This document shows, one piece after another, positions 23,099-33,657 of a DNA stretch of 64,000 nucleotides. Position 1 is the stretch's first letter; every line of letters starts with the position of its first letter. The translations under genes and the position numbers were made by a program. The stretch is from Microcyclospora pomicola (lineage: Eukaryota > Ascomycota > Dothideomycetes > Capnodiales). The notes below the pieces were generated by a model, which saw only the letters and a program-made list of their open reading frames with translations, was not told the origin of the DNA and searched no databases. The stretch is from the NCBI GenBank assembly GCA_002786065.1, contig NHNY01000016.1, positions 248,001 through 312,000 of the forward strand, given 5' to 3'.

Positions 23099-24667
23099 TC
23101 ATGCACCACCCTCCTGCTCTCTTCGGTGATCTGCTCCATTGCTGCTGCTTGCTCCAATAGCTGCTTCACGGATCGCCTGTTCGTCACCGCGCAGCTTGGC
23201 AAAGTACGACTTGATGTCTTCTGCCCCGACTGGCTGCCCACTCTGTGCAAAGGGTTGCAGGAATGCCTTGACCTTATCACGGACGTGATTGTATGCCATG
23301 ACGCCTTCGATAGCGCGCACTCGATCCATTGATGACAATGCAGCCTCGCCACGTTCCAAGATGGAGCCGCTACCGACACTGCGACCGCCAACACTTCCAT
23401 TTCCCTGTTCTGCTTCATCACTCTCGGAAAGCGGTGGCTCATAGGGCTCTTCTTCCTCCAGCAGCTGCGGATGCTTGGCAAGTCTGGGGAAGCATTCAGA
23501 ACAGCGACATAAGTGATCACGAAAGTCTTCTTTGAGGAATAAGGACACGCTGCCGGATGGTGGTGGAGGTAAGGTGGTGTGCTTGGCTTGATTGGTGTCG
23601 TTAGGCACTGTCGCCGGTGATGATGTTGCGCAGGCCTCGATCTCTGATTTGCTCTTCTTGCTTTCTTGAGAGTCCTCTAGATCATCTTCAGCTTTGCGCT
23701 TATTAGTTGGCATGAGACAGGACTCAGCATGCTCGACATCTGTGTTCAAACCCTTGCCGGTGCTAGGCTCACTGATTGTCATCGGATGCGCGGCGAGCGC
23801 AGGTAGAATCCCCGCGGTCCCAGCGTACTGCTTGATCCAAGAGAATGCATTCACACACTTGTAGCAGATGAGATGGTCGAAATCGTCCTCTTCAGGAAAC
23901 CCTTTTGGTAATGGTGTCTCGTCATCATTCTTGTGCTCTTCATGTGATGTCGTATTCAGTGCTGAAGCCTCAACCGTCCCATCCGACTCTTCTTTGACAG
24001 TTTTCAAGTGACCTAGTGTTGCAAGTTGCGAGGTTGATTCTTCCTTGACTCGTGGTAGTCCCATCAAGCACTCTGGATGCCACCAGTCCTCGCCACAGCC
24101 ACCATCATCCACATTCCCCAACCCTAAACATTGAAACATAGTGCCCTTCTCCTTCGCTGGATCATACTCCTCGCCACAGCCACAGAACTTCCCTTGGAAG
24201 TTTTGATTGTACTTGTTGGTTATGTTTGGCTCCTCGCCAATCACACCTCCCTTGCGCCCTGCTTTTTCGTCCAAACGTAAGCTACATGGTGCGCCGCTGT
24301 TGGCAAAGCTTGTGGTGCCACAGTCACAGACGAAGTTGCGCTTGGTGAACAGCTCGACCAAAGTGTGTTCGCCATGACAGCTGATACTACAGCTGTAGCA
24401 GACGCCTGCGGGAGTGAATTGTTGCGCCGCTGAAGCTGGAGGGGGTGTACAAGTGAGACAGGCGTATACTGATTGTTTCAGCGGCCCAAGTAGTTTGGTG
24501 CAAGTATCGAACTGATATGGAAGTGTTTCCTTGGCTTCTGCCTCCAAAGACAGCTGACTGGCGATGAAGTCTGCAGCTGTCTGTGATTGCTTAGAAACGT
24601 TGGTCATGCTGTCAGAGCGCTGTGAAGAGCTCTTCGGTGCGCCTGATGTTCCATACTGCGAAGTCAT
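23099..24667 (-). CDS. UBR7/Mlo2-like protein (UBR box and PHD-like finger)
   Basis: Homologue of putative E3 ligase UBR7 and fission yeast Mlo2. Single exon, 522 residues from MTSQYGTSG; an in-frame ATG 10 codons upstream (24697) also exists. A UBR zinc box lies at about 70-128: YACLTC, GVCYSCSISCHGEHTLVELF and FVCDCGT, with the many Cys/His expected. A PHD-like finger follows at about 160-207: FCGCGEEY...MFQCLGLG...CGEDWWHPECLMGLP. A middle linker is acidic and Ser/Glu-rich with KRKAEDD (possible nuclear signal). Near the C-terminus LCRCSECFPRL is a further conserved Cys cluster. Its ligase activity and substrates are not known in fungi. Divergent from MCM2. Confidence 0.88.
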   Translation of the reverse strand: MTSQYGTSGAPKSSSQRSDSMTNVSKQSQTAADFIASQLSLEAEAKETLPYQFDTCTKLLGPLKQSVYACLTCTPPPASAAQQFTPAGVCYSCSISCHGEHTLVELFTKRNFVCDCGTTSFANSGAPCSLRLDEKAGRKGGVIGEEPNITNKYNQNFQGKFCGCGEEYDPAKEKGTMFQCLGLGNVDDGGCGEDWWHPECLMGLPRVKEESTSQLATLGHLKTVKEESDGTVEASALNTTSHEEHKNDDETPLPKGFPEEDDFDHLICYKCVNAFSWIKQYAGTAGILPALAAHPMTISEPSTGKGLNTDVEHAESCLMPTNKRKAEDDLEDSQESKKSKSEIEACATSSPATVPNDTNQAKHTTLPPPPSGSVSLFLKEDFRDHLCRCSECFPRLAKHPQLLEEEEPYEPPLSESDEAEQGNGSVGGRSVGSGSILERGEAALSSMDRVRAIEGVMAYNHVRDKVKAFLQPFAQSGQPVGAEDIKSYFAKLRGDEQAIREAAIGASSSNGADHRREQEGGA

Positions 24668-24957
24668 GATGCAAAGATGGGACTGTAATGTATACAATCA
24701 GACGGCCACAGTGCGTGTATGGTGGTGGCCGACAGCAGGCCAGGCGACGCGCAGGCGACGCGAGAAACCACGCTAGTGAATTCTACTGCAAGCACTCTAC
24801 GCGCTCCCCTCCCCTCTCCACTATCTCGTCTCTGGCACCGTCGACAACATCCACCCACATAGTACACTACTTGACAATGAGGTAATGAGCACACCTTGAC
24901 ATATCGGTACGATCAAGATCTTCCACTAACGTAGTCAGCTCCCCATTGCGATCCAGC
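24668..24957. promoter_or_regulatory. Divergent promoter of UBR7-like gene and MCM2
   Basis: 290 bp separate the two start codons, so this short spacer must carry both promoters. It contains two 9-bp GGCGACGCG-type repeats near 24740-24765. No sure TATA box is seen. Confidence 0.55.
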
Positions 24958-27663
24958 ATGTCAGCTGCAAACCGTGGTCGCCCAGCTACCGGCGGACGAA
25001 AGCGCGGACGGGATGCAGAAGATGACATCCTATCCTCACAGGGCCCTCCATCGAGTCGTGAGTATGGCAAGCAACTGCGCTGAGCAGCAGCTGACACTGT
25101 CGAAGCTCCTGCTTCTTCTCCACCAGTCTTTCCCCAAAACGAGGACATCGACGATGATGGAGATCTCGACCCCGAGGACATGATCCATGATCTTGAAGAT
25201 GCCGACGATATGGCCGAGGATGATGCTGGCATTGATTTGTTTGGCGACAACTACGATCGCGACTACGACCGTGACGATGACAGAGGTTATGAAGGCGCCG
25301 ATATCGACGATGATGAGTACGAAACACTAGATCCTGCCGCGCGACGACAACTGGAAGCTCGCCTGAACCGAAGAGATCGCGATCTGCGTACTCGCATGCC
25401 CGCCGCGTTCTTGCAAGATGAGGAAGAAGACGTGATGGACTTGACCCGACAACCTCGCAGGCGTAGACATCGCTACGACGAGGACCAGGATGACATGGAC
25501 ATTGATCAAGACATAATGCAAGAAGAGCTTTCGCTGGCACAATTGGGCGATGTCAAGGCTCCCTCGCTTACAGACTGGGTCGCTCAGCCTGCTGTCCACA
25601 AAACGATTGCTCGCGAGTTCAAGACTTTCCTGACAGAGTACACGGATGAGTCTGGCGAATCGCTGTACGGTGTGCGCATCCGAACGCTGGGAGAGGTTAA
25701 CTCTGAGTCCCTTGAAGTCAGCTTCCTCCACCTGTCACTGTCGAAGCCAACTCTGGCATACTTCGTGGGCTCTGTACCTCTTGCTATACTGCCAATCTTC
25801 GACGCAGTGGCACTTGATGTCGCCCTCTACCATTACCCTGATTACGAGCGAATCCACTCGGAGCTCCATGTGCGCATGACGGATCTACCAACCTCATACA
25901 CTCTTCGTCAGCTGCGTCAATCCCATCTGAACAGCTTGGTACGAGTCAGCGGTGTGGTGACGCGCAGAACAGGCGTCTTTCCCCAGCTGAAGTATATCAA
26001 GTTCGACTGTACAAAGTGTGGCGTCACTCTTGGACCATTCCCACAGGACAGCAACACAGAAGTCAAGCTGTCTTTCTGCCAGAACTGTCAATCACGTGGT
26101 CCTTTCACATTGAACAGCGAGAAGACTGTCTATCGCAATTACCAGAAACTCACGCTACAAGAGTCTCCCGGAACTGTACCTGCTGGACGTTTGCCGCGCC
26201 ACCGGGAGGTGATTCTGCTATGGGATCTCATCGATTCAGCCAAACCTGGTGAGGAGGTGGAGATCACTGGTGTGTATCGTAATAGCTACGATGCGCAACT
26301 CAACAACAGGAACGGCTTCCCGGTATTCGCTACCATAATCGAAGCAAACTATGTTGTCAAATCCCACGACCAGCTGGCTGGTTTCAGGTTAACAGAAGAG
26401 GATGAACGTGCAATTCGTGCTCTTTCCCGCGACCCTAAAATCGTGGAGAAGATTGTGAGCTCCATTGCGCCATCAATCTACGGACACAACGACATCAAGA
26501 CTGCCGCAGCTCTATCGCTCTTTGGTGGGTGTGCGAAGACAGCTCAGGGCGCGCACTCGATCCGTGGCGATATCAACATACTGCTCCTCGGAGATCCGGG
26601 CACTGCCAAGTCGCAAGTCCTCAAATACATCGAACACACCGCCCATCGTGCGGTCTTTGCAACAGGTCAGGGTGCGTCAGCTGTCGGTCTGACTGCCAGT
26701 GTCAGACGTGACCCGCTCACACAAGAGTGGACGCTCGAAGGAGGTGCTCTTGTGCTCGCCGACAAAGGAACTTGCCTCATCGATGAGTTTGACAAGATGA
26801 ACGATCAAGATCGAACGTCTATTCATGAAGCCATGGAGCAGCAAACTATCTCCATCTCCAAGGCGGGTATCGTCACGACTCTGCAAGCTCGCTGCGCTGT
26901 CATTGCCGCCGCCAACCCTATTGGTGGACGGTACAACGCGACTGTCCCTTTCAGTCAGAATGTTGAGCTCACAGAGCCTATCTTGTCACGTTTCGACATT
27001 TTGTGTGTTGTTCGCGACACTGTTGACCCCGCCGAAGACGAGCGGTTGGCCAAATTCGTCGTCAACAGCCACGGTCGTGCACACCCTATCATGAACTCTG
27101 CGGCAGGCTCACAGACTCAGACCGGGACCGCCGAAGATGGCGAGGATATGGATGAAGACGAGGACGAGGCTCTGAATGGTGAACAAGAAGCCATGCCCAA
27201 GAGCGAGATCCCGCAAGAACTACTCCGGAAGTATATCTTGTACGCCCGCGAGCATTGCAGACCGAAGCTTTATCAGATCGATCAAGACAAGATAGCCCGT
27301 CTATTTTCAGACATGAGGAAGGAATCCATGGCTACAGGCGCATATCCCATCACGGTAAGCTTCCTGACCCTGCAACCGCTACTTGAATGATGACTGACAA
27401 ATTCGTAGGTTCGTCATCTGGAATCCATCCTTCGGATTGCTGAATCCTTTGCGAAGATGCGACTTTCTGAATACTGCAACTCCAACGACATCGACCGAGC
27501 AATCGCGGTTGCAGTGGACAGCTTTGTTGGCAGCCAGAAGATCAGCTGCAAGAAAGCGCTCGCACGAGCATTTGCGAAATACACTCTCCGTCGACCCGGC
27601 GCTGTGAAAGAACGGTCTCGCGGTAGCGGGAGAGGTCAGCAGGAGGTCAGAGTGGGTGCTTGA
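24958..27663 (+). CDS. MCM2: DNA replication licensing factor MCM2
   Basis: Subunit of the MCM2-7 replicative helicase. Exon 1 is 24958-25057; exon 2 ends at 27354; exon 3 is 27409-27663. The second exon has three in-phase acceptors: 25091, 25106 and 25127. With 25127 the intron is 69 bp and the protein 860 residues. The N-tail is acidic with KRGRDAEDD. Seen in order: QLEARLNRRDRDLR, zinc finger C-x2-C...C-x2-C (CTKCG...FCQNC), Walker A GDPGTAKSQ, ASAVGLTASVRRD, Walker B CLIDEFDKM, and arginine finger LSRFD. The third exon supplies the winged-helix end (VRHLESILRIAESFAKMRLSEY). The long frame alone, starting at 25180, misses both ends. Assignment is firm; only the first acceptor is open. Confidence 0.95.
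25058..25126 (+). other. MCM2 intron 1 (acceptor uncertain)
   Basis: GTGAGT donor at 25058. The acceptor at 25125-25126 has a long pyrimidine tract (ctcctgcttcttctccaccag) and a CTGAC branch at 25091-25095. Alternative in-phase acceptors at 25089-25090 (33-bp intron, very short) and 25104-25105 (48 bp) would keep PASSPP-like N-terminal residues common in MCM2. Confidence 0.55.
27355..27408 (+). other. MCM2 intron 2
   Basis: A 54-bp phase-0 intron, GTAAGC to CGTAG, with a branch-like ACTGAC. Splicing joins AYPIT to VRHLESI. Confidence 0.9.
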
Positions 27664-29408
27664 GAGTTATGTTGCTGATGTGGTTATGATGTCTTTGATG
27701 AAATGAGCATATGGCATTCCGTTTCCATAGGTTGGAAATGAGATGAGCACTGATATTGTGGCTGTGGACTGATGTCTGCTGAGGACTTGATATAGAAACG
27801 AGCGTTCTGTGTATAAGCTGTGATTTGCCTCTCATGACCAAGATTGGATGATATGCTTCCCTATGCATTCGACTGTAGGAATGGAACCAAACATCACAAC
27901 AGGCTGTCCCGGTATCAACAGAATCGAGTATACCAACATTCATGGCGCTGCAAACGGCTCGAGTCCAAACATGTTCGTCAGATTGTTCGGCAGCATCGAT
28001 GTCAATTAGGTCGACACGGACAATCTGCTCATGTCTGCATTTGTGCCGCCACTCGAGGCTCGTGTATAGATGTGTAGTAGCTGGAACTACACTGGCAGGC
28101 TATCGATGGGTTTCCAACGTGCTCCACAGCAGTGCTCATGCCAGATGGCGAGGCGTCGAGTAATTGGCTGGATTAGAAGCGTTACGGTTCAGGTAGAGAA
28201 TTACAGTTCAGCGGTAGATCTTTCAGTACAGTAACAGAGAGGATATGAGGTGTCGAGAGGTCGCGCGTGATTTCGAACTTATCGAGTTGAATGTGTAAGT
28301 GGAGGTGGATGAAGGAATAGCATGATCTAGTACTGAAGACTGTGACAAATCGCTGTAATTGTAGCCGTGGGAAGTAACACTGTGTAGCTATGTGATATAC
28401 ATGTACGTATCTGCCTGCCAACATGTGCAAGCTTCCCAAAGGTTTACATGTAACCAGCATGCGAAGTGATATAAAATACATGCATGAAGCAGCTGCGGCG
28501 TTGTCGCTTGTCCCGATGTGGTTGTCTTGTCGTTAAGTTAAAGTATGCTCAGCCGTTAGTGTCCGAAATGTGCTCGCCAATGGCCCAGACAGCGTGTCGT
28601 GGTCTGTCCGCGTCGATTGCATGTGAGAGAATGCGAATTTATATGTTCATAAACACATGCGAGGTCTTATGCAGCGGGGGACAATCGATGGCGGGGCATG
28701 GGTGGGGGCGCTAGCGGCGGATGGGCGCGGGCGAATCACATCGTGGGAATTTGGGGCTAGCGACACTTGATCAACTCGTTGGGTTAGTTAAGCCTTTGAG
28801 AACATCAATACAAGTCGGCCTGACCTCGCAACTACAATCAATATATTTCAAGGAGGCGTGCGATACTAATTGCCAGGCGGTGGCCGTATTGCGTTTTGAG
28901 GCCTCGAACAGACACCATCGGCGTCCATCTCGTGCAGCTGGATCGCCTGACACATGGCGAAAGACTTCGGCCAGATTCCACACAGCACTGATTGCAGGAT
29001 TATCAAGAAGAGTTTAAGTGATAGAGGGTTTGAATGGGCATTGCCGTGGAGGAATCGTCGAGTTGCGCGCGTTCACTATTATACAAGATTGTGGATGGTG
29101 AAGAAGAGTGATTTCGAACCCATATCTGCTCTGGCGATCTTTGGCGTTCCATTGCTGTGCGAGAGACCGTCTCAATATCGTGATCGTTCGCTGTGTCCTC
29201 CTAGGGTCAAGGACAGGTATCGATAGAGAGTGCCTACTACAGGTAATGGAGATGAGGTTGACGTCTATCTCGATCAATCACATGTTAAGCCGAAGATGAG
29301 CCGCAAAACAAGAGCTACGTCACGGGCTGCGCGTCGATCACTTCCAACATACCAGACATTATAATATAATTTCACACCGTGATTGTGGTGCGAAACTGCA
29401 AACACACC
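27664..29408. other. Intergenic between MCM2 and UsgS-like gene
   Basis: About 1.7 kb with no supported gene. Frames of 60-100 codons (for example 28721-29017) carry no motif. Includes the MCM2 3' UTR and the promoter of the next gene. Confidence 0.5.
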
Positions 29409-30734
29409 ATGGCGGCCAACACGATGCATCGCCTGAACGCCAGGTACAGCTTCGAACCCAATGCCATCCTGCGAGGCGCCCAGCTCACGTTCGTGGGAGC
29501 CTACCGCGCCCTGCAGAACCCGGGTCTCTTCACCAGCGAGCACTACAAGCAAGCGCTCTTCGCCGTGCTCGCCGGCATCCTGATCCGAGTGATCGTAGCC
29601 ATTCCCGTATGCATTCCCCACCACACCACTACAAGTCAATGCCACGTCTGAATAATCTCCTTGCATGTTGTATAGACCATCGGCATCCGCCTCCTCATCC
29701 GCTTCCTTGGGCTCTTCACCGACCTGCAGAGCATGTCGTGGGACGAAGAGCTAATCGATGGCATCACGTTCGTCGAGCACTCGGTCCTGCAGATCCCCTT
29801 CTTCCTCATGTCCTTCATGCGCTTCCTCTCGCCCGCCATGGACCAGATGTTCATGGCCTCACTCGACTGGGTCGACCGCACGTACGTGCTGAAGCATCAG
29901 AGCGAAGACCCGCAGTCGCTGCGTCCATTGTACTATCCGAGTCTGAAGCTTTACGATGGACATGGAGTACAGGGGCACCATGAAGGCGGGGCGGACAGTC
30001 CGCAGACGAAAAAGAAGAGATCAGCACAGCAGGCCATGGTGGCTTTCTCCATGAAGTTCGGCAGGAAGGCGGCGCTCAGTCTCGGTATCTACGTCCTGTC
30101 CTTCGTTCCGTACGTAGGACGTTTCGTCCTCCCTGCCGCGTCGTTCTACACCTTCAACAACGCCGTTGGACTGCAGCCCGCCGTCGCCGTGTTCGCCACG
30201 GGCATTTTCCTGCCCAAGCGATATCTCGTCATGTTCCTGCAGAGCTACTTCTCGAGCCGCAGTCTGATGCGAGAGCTGGTAAGTCCTTCCCTCCCCTCCA
30301 TACCCCCGTCTCTCCACCTCGCTCCACCGCCAGCCAACGAGACTAACACCCCGACCCCACAGCTCGAGCCCTACTTCTCCCGCATCCACTACACGTCCGC
30401 GCAGCGCAAACTCTGGTTCCACGACCGCTCCGGCGTGCTGTACGGCTTCGCGCTCGCCTTCTTCGTGCTGGTCAAGATCCCGCTGGTCGGCGTGCTGATC
30501 TACGGCGTCGCCGAGGCCTCGACGGCGTACCTGATCACCAAGATCACCGAGCCGCCGCCGTCGCCCACTCAACCCGAGCGCGTCGAGACGTTCAAGAACA
30601 GCGATGTGCGGTGGGAGAACAAACATGAGTTTCTGAGCTTGCCGCTGGAGAAGCTGGATCGGCTGCATGGGAAGAGTGGAGTGTCGTCGGAGGGGATGAA
30701 GCGTGAGGAGGTCAAGGGCAGACAGTTCACGTAA
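29409..30734 (+). CDS. UsgS-like multi-pass membrane protein
   Basis: Resembles the fungal transmembrane protein called UsgS, whose function is not established. Three exons, 29409-29606, 29676-30278 and 30363-30734, joined in phase 0; 390 residues. The start MAANTMHRLNARYSFEPNAILRGAQLTFVGAYRALQNPGLF is typical. Hydrophobic segments are seen at about residues 48-68 (AVLAGILIRVIVAIP then TIGIRLLIRFLGLF), around FFLMSFMRFL, at AALSLGIYVLSFVPYVGRFVLPAASFYTF, LQPAVAVFATGIFLP, and FALAFFVLVKIPLVGVLIYGV. A cytosolic-looking loop rich in Lys and charged residues (DSPQTKKKRSAQQ) divides them. The C-tail is hydrophilic. Moderately sure of the family name, sure that it is a membrane protein. Confidence 0.8.
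29607..29675 (+). other. UsgS-like intron 1
   Basis: A 69-bp phase-0 intron, GTATGC to TATAG; retention would end the protein after 14 residues. Confidence 0.85.
30279..30362 (+). other. UsgS-like intron 2 (open reading frame kept)
   Basis: An 84-bp phase-0 intron, GTAAGT to CACAG with a C/T-rich tract. It is a multiple of three and has no stop, so unspliced mRNA would encode 28 extra residues (Pro/Ser-rich). The strong splice ends favour removal. Confidence 0.75.
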
Positions 30735-31142
30735 GGTGCGTGCTGGCGAGTGAATACATGATGGAAGATGCTCTGGCGTTCGCGTTGGGGAGGAAACATG
30801 ACACGAAGTCAACGACACGAAAAGTACCACGATATATTTTGCGTCATCAAAAAGTTTCGCCGGAATGGCTCAAATCTTCTCGAATGCTTTGGGATACTTT
30901 CTATCTCTTTCTGCCTTTGTTGTATCGTCAACCGGGCGAGGATACTTTCTATATCGTCCGAAACATGGTCTCCGTTCCTACGCGCCTCGCTAGATCCGAC
31001 CGTAATCTCATATAGAAATGCCGTTCACCGTATTGTCTGTCAAGTATCAAAGAGACCTTGAATTCGTAAGAGTACGTCGTGTATGTCATAGATGTCCTAC
31101 AGCACCGAGAACACAATCGACTTCATCATCAATCATCAATTA
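30735..31142. other. Convergent 3' spacer
   Basis: 408 bp between two converging genes. No gene seen; expected to contain both 3' UTRs and polyadenylation sites. Confidence 0.5.
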
Positions 31143-33657
31143 TCAAACGTCCTTGACGAACCCAATCTCCACCAAGCGCTCCGTCGGCACCTTGAGGTTC
31201 GCCATCTTGTTGCGCGTGTTGTCGCGCAGGAACAGGAACGTCTGGAGGATGATCTTGCGCCACAGGGCCGTGCGCGGCTTGACGTGCATCTCCTCCTTGC
31301 CGATGATGTACAGCACGCGATGCTCGTAGGCGCGTTGCAGCTGCGCCAGGCTGCCGATGCCGTAGACTTCGACCTGGCCGGAGCGCGAGGCGCTCTTCTC
31401 GTCCGCGGGCAGCTTGGCATCGGCTGACTCGTCGCTGATCGCGCCGCGGCTGTCTTCGTACGCGCTGGCGGGCGAAGCGGGGCGCGGACTCACCGGCGCA
31501 CGGGTTTTGTCTAGGACATAGTCGCGCACGTGGCTGTAGATGACAGCCGCGAGATCGTGGGTGACGACCTCGTCCATGTAGCCGTGGCGGCAGACGACGC
31601 GGTAGCAGTTGGGTAGGAACTTGATCTGCGAGACGACGAAGCGCTCTTCGGAGGGGACGGTCGGGTACTCGAGGGGTCGCATGTGGAAGAAGACGATGAC
31701 TTCGGGGGTCGAGACGAGTTTGTTGATGAACTGGCTGAAGACGAGCGGGGTGTTGATGCCGCCTTTGTCGAAGAAGATGCCGAACCCTTTGCTGACGGAG
31801 AGCGTTTCGTTACCCTGCCGGCCGGACGTTGATGCGGGAAGAAGGCGGAATTCTCCATCAGAGTCTGCAGCGAGAAATTCAGCCAGAGGGAGGCGATCTT
31901 CCTTCTCGGCTGCCCATTGCTGCTCCTTGCCAAATCGCCATAGAATGAAGACCGCAGCAAGCACAAGCGAGAGAGTAATGGTGAACCAGGCTCCGTCGGG
32001 GACTTTGGTGAGTGCCGAAGACAGAAATGCGCCATCCATGCACGCAATCGCCAGCCATGGAAGAACAATGAGATATGGAGGGAATCGCCAGACGATCAGA
32101 GCTGCTAACGCCGTCATGGTGGTGTCGAAGCATGTCACGAGGATTACACAAACGCCGTACGCATTTCCCAGTGAGGTCGTGTTGCGGTACACGGCCGTGA
32201 CAGCGACTGTACCAATGAGGAGGAGGTAGTTGACGAGCGGAACGTAAAGCTGGTGGTGAAAAGTGAGGGAGGTGTGTACGACCTGAATCTGTGGGAAGTA
32301 AGACAGCTTGATGATTTGCGCCAGCAGCTGAAACGTGGCGGTGATGATGGCTTGACTGGCGACGATGGCGGCCAGAATGGCAACCACTAAGATGGGAATG
32401 AGACATCCGGGGGGTGCGGTGTTGAACACGGGGTATGCATAAGCCTCAGGGTGGACGCTGATATATGCCGCTTGGCCGATGTAGGCGAGGAGCAAACAGG
32501 GAAAACAGTAGAAGAGCCAGCTGATCTGGATGGCGCGCATGGAGAAGGCGCCGAGATCTGCGAAGAGGGCCTCGACACCGGTGAAGGCGAGGAGAACACC
32601 GCCGAGGTTGCGCCAGCCAGACTCTTTGTTGCGGATGAGGTATGCGAAGGCCTCGCCGGGATTGAACGCTTTGAACACGCTGGCGTCGAAGTAGACGAGG
32701 TTGTAGATACCGAAGCCGGCAAGCATGCCGAGCCAGAGGATGATAATGGGAGCGAACGCTGTACCGATCTTGGTCGTGCCGAAAGGCTGGATGACGAACA
32801 ACAACACGAGGATGCCACAGGTTGCGCCTACTACGGTACCGTTCGAGATATCCGGCACCACCACGTTCAGACCTTGAACGGCTCCAAGAATGGACTGAGC
32901 AGGAGTGAGGACGCCATCAGACATGACCATCGAGACAGCGAGGACTCCGATCGTCTTCAACAAACCCTTGAAGAAACGGCTGTTTTCGATGGTGTTTCTG
33001 ACTCTGAGATTTGCAGGTTGCATGTCGTTGGTGTTGTGTCGTTGGATGTTGATCAACTGCTCTTCTCGCGGATCCCGGTTTGTGATTCTGGCGTACCTGG
33101 AAAGCAGTGAGTAGCACGAGAATGTGCCACCCTCACCTTCGTTGTCCGCATACAGAATGATGCAGATGTATTTGACCGTGACCATCATGATCAAGCTCCA
33201 GATGACCAGAGAAAGCACGCCGATCAAGTCATTTTTGGTCGGGGCAGTGTCGCCAAACACACTGGAGTAGACGTACAGCGGAGACGTGCCGATATCTCCG
33301 TAGACAACGCCAATACTCTGATACGTGAGAAACAGCAGCTGGCTACCTTTGAATACCTGCTTGCGCTTGACATCTGACGGTCGTCGAAGTCCAGATTCGT
33401 TAGGGTCGTCGGCGTCGAGCGTGGCAGAATGATCGAACGAGCGACCGCGTGTTCGGGATCGTGACGATCTGCGACCCATTGATATCGTACGTGAGAACAC
33501 CTGGGAGAACGGTCAGGGTAGTGTCGGGACATGTTGTCTGCCTGGACCGTCTTACAATGCCATCGTTGAGATCATGGCCACTTGCTGTGGCTTCGTGCGA
33601 ACGAACTCGTGAGATGCGATCGTCGTCGAACTGGATTGTTGTAGTCGTCGCCATCAT
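31143..33657 (-). CDS. HAK/KUP high-affinity potassium transporter
   Basis: Plasma-membrane K+ (H+-coupled) uptake protein of the fungal HAK1/KUP type. Exon 1 is 33556-33657 (MMATTTTIQFDD..., 34 codons) and exon 2 is 31143-33500, with a 55-bp intron; 819 residues. The core starts at LLFLTYQSIGVVYGDIGTSPLYVYSSVF, the family signature, followed by about 12 hydrophobic segments including GVLTPAQSILGAVQGL, FNPGEAFAYLI and VEALFADLGAFS. The C-terminal cytosolic half contains FFHMRPLEYPTVPSEERF and a Ser/Pro-rich linker before the end EIGFVKDV. Exon 2 alone would begin at GTG, which is why the upstream exon is needed; an internal ATG at 33479 is an alternative. Convergent with the UsgS-like gene. 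Confidence 0.92.
33501..33555 (-). other. HAK gene intron
   Basis: A 55-bp phase-0 intron on the minus strand, GTAAGA donor, CCTGACC branch-like site and TCCCAG acceptor. It joins LNDGI to VFSRTIS. Confidence 0.8.

Noticed and set aside
30021-30830. 269-codon minus-strand frame over the UsgS-like gene
   Set aside because: Antisense shadow crossing an intron.
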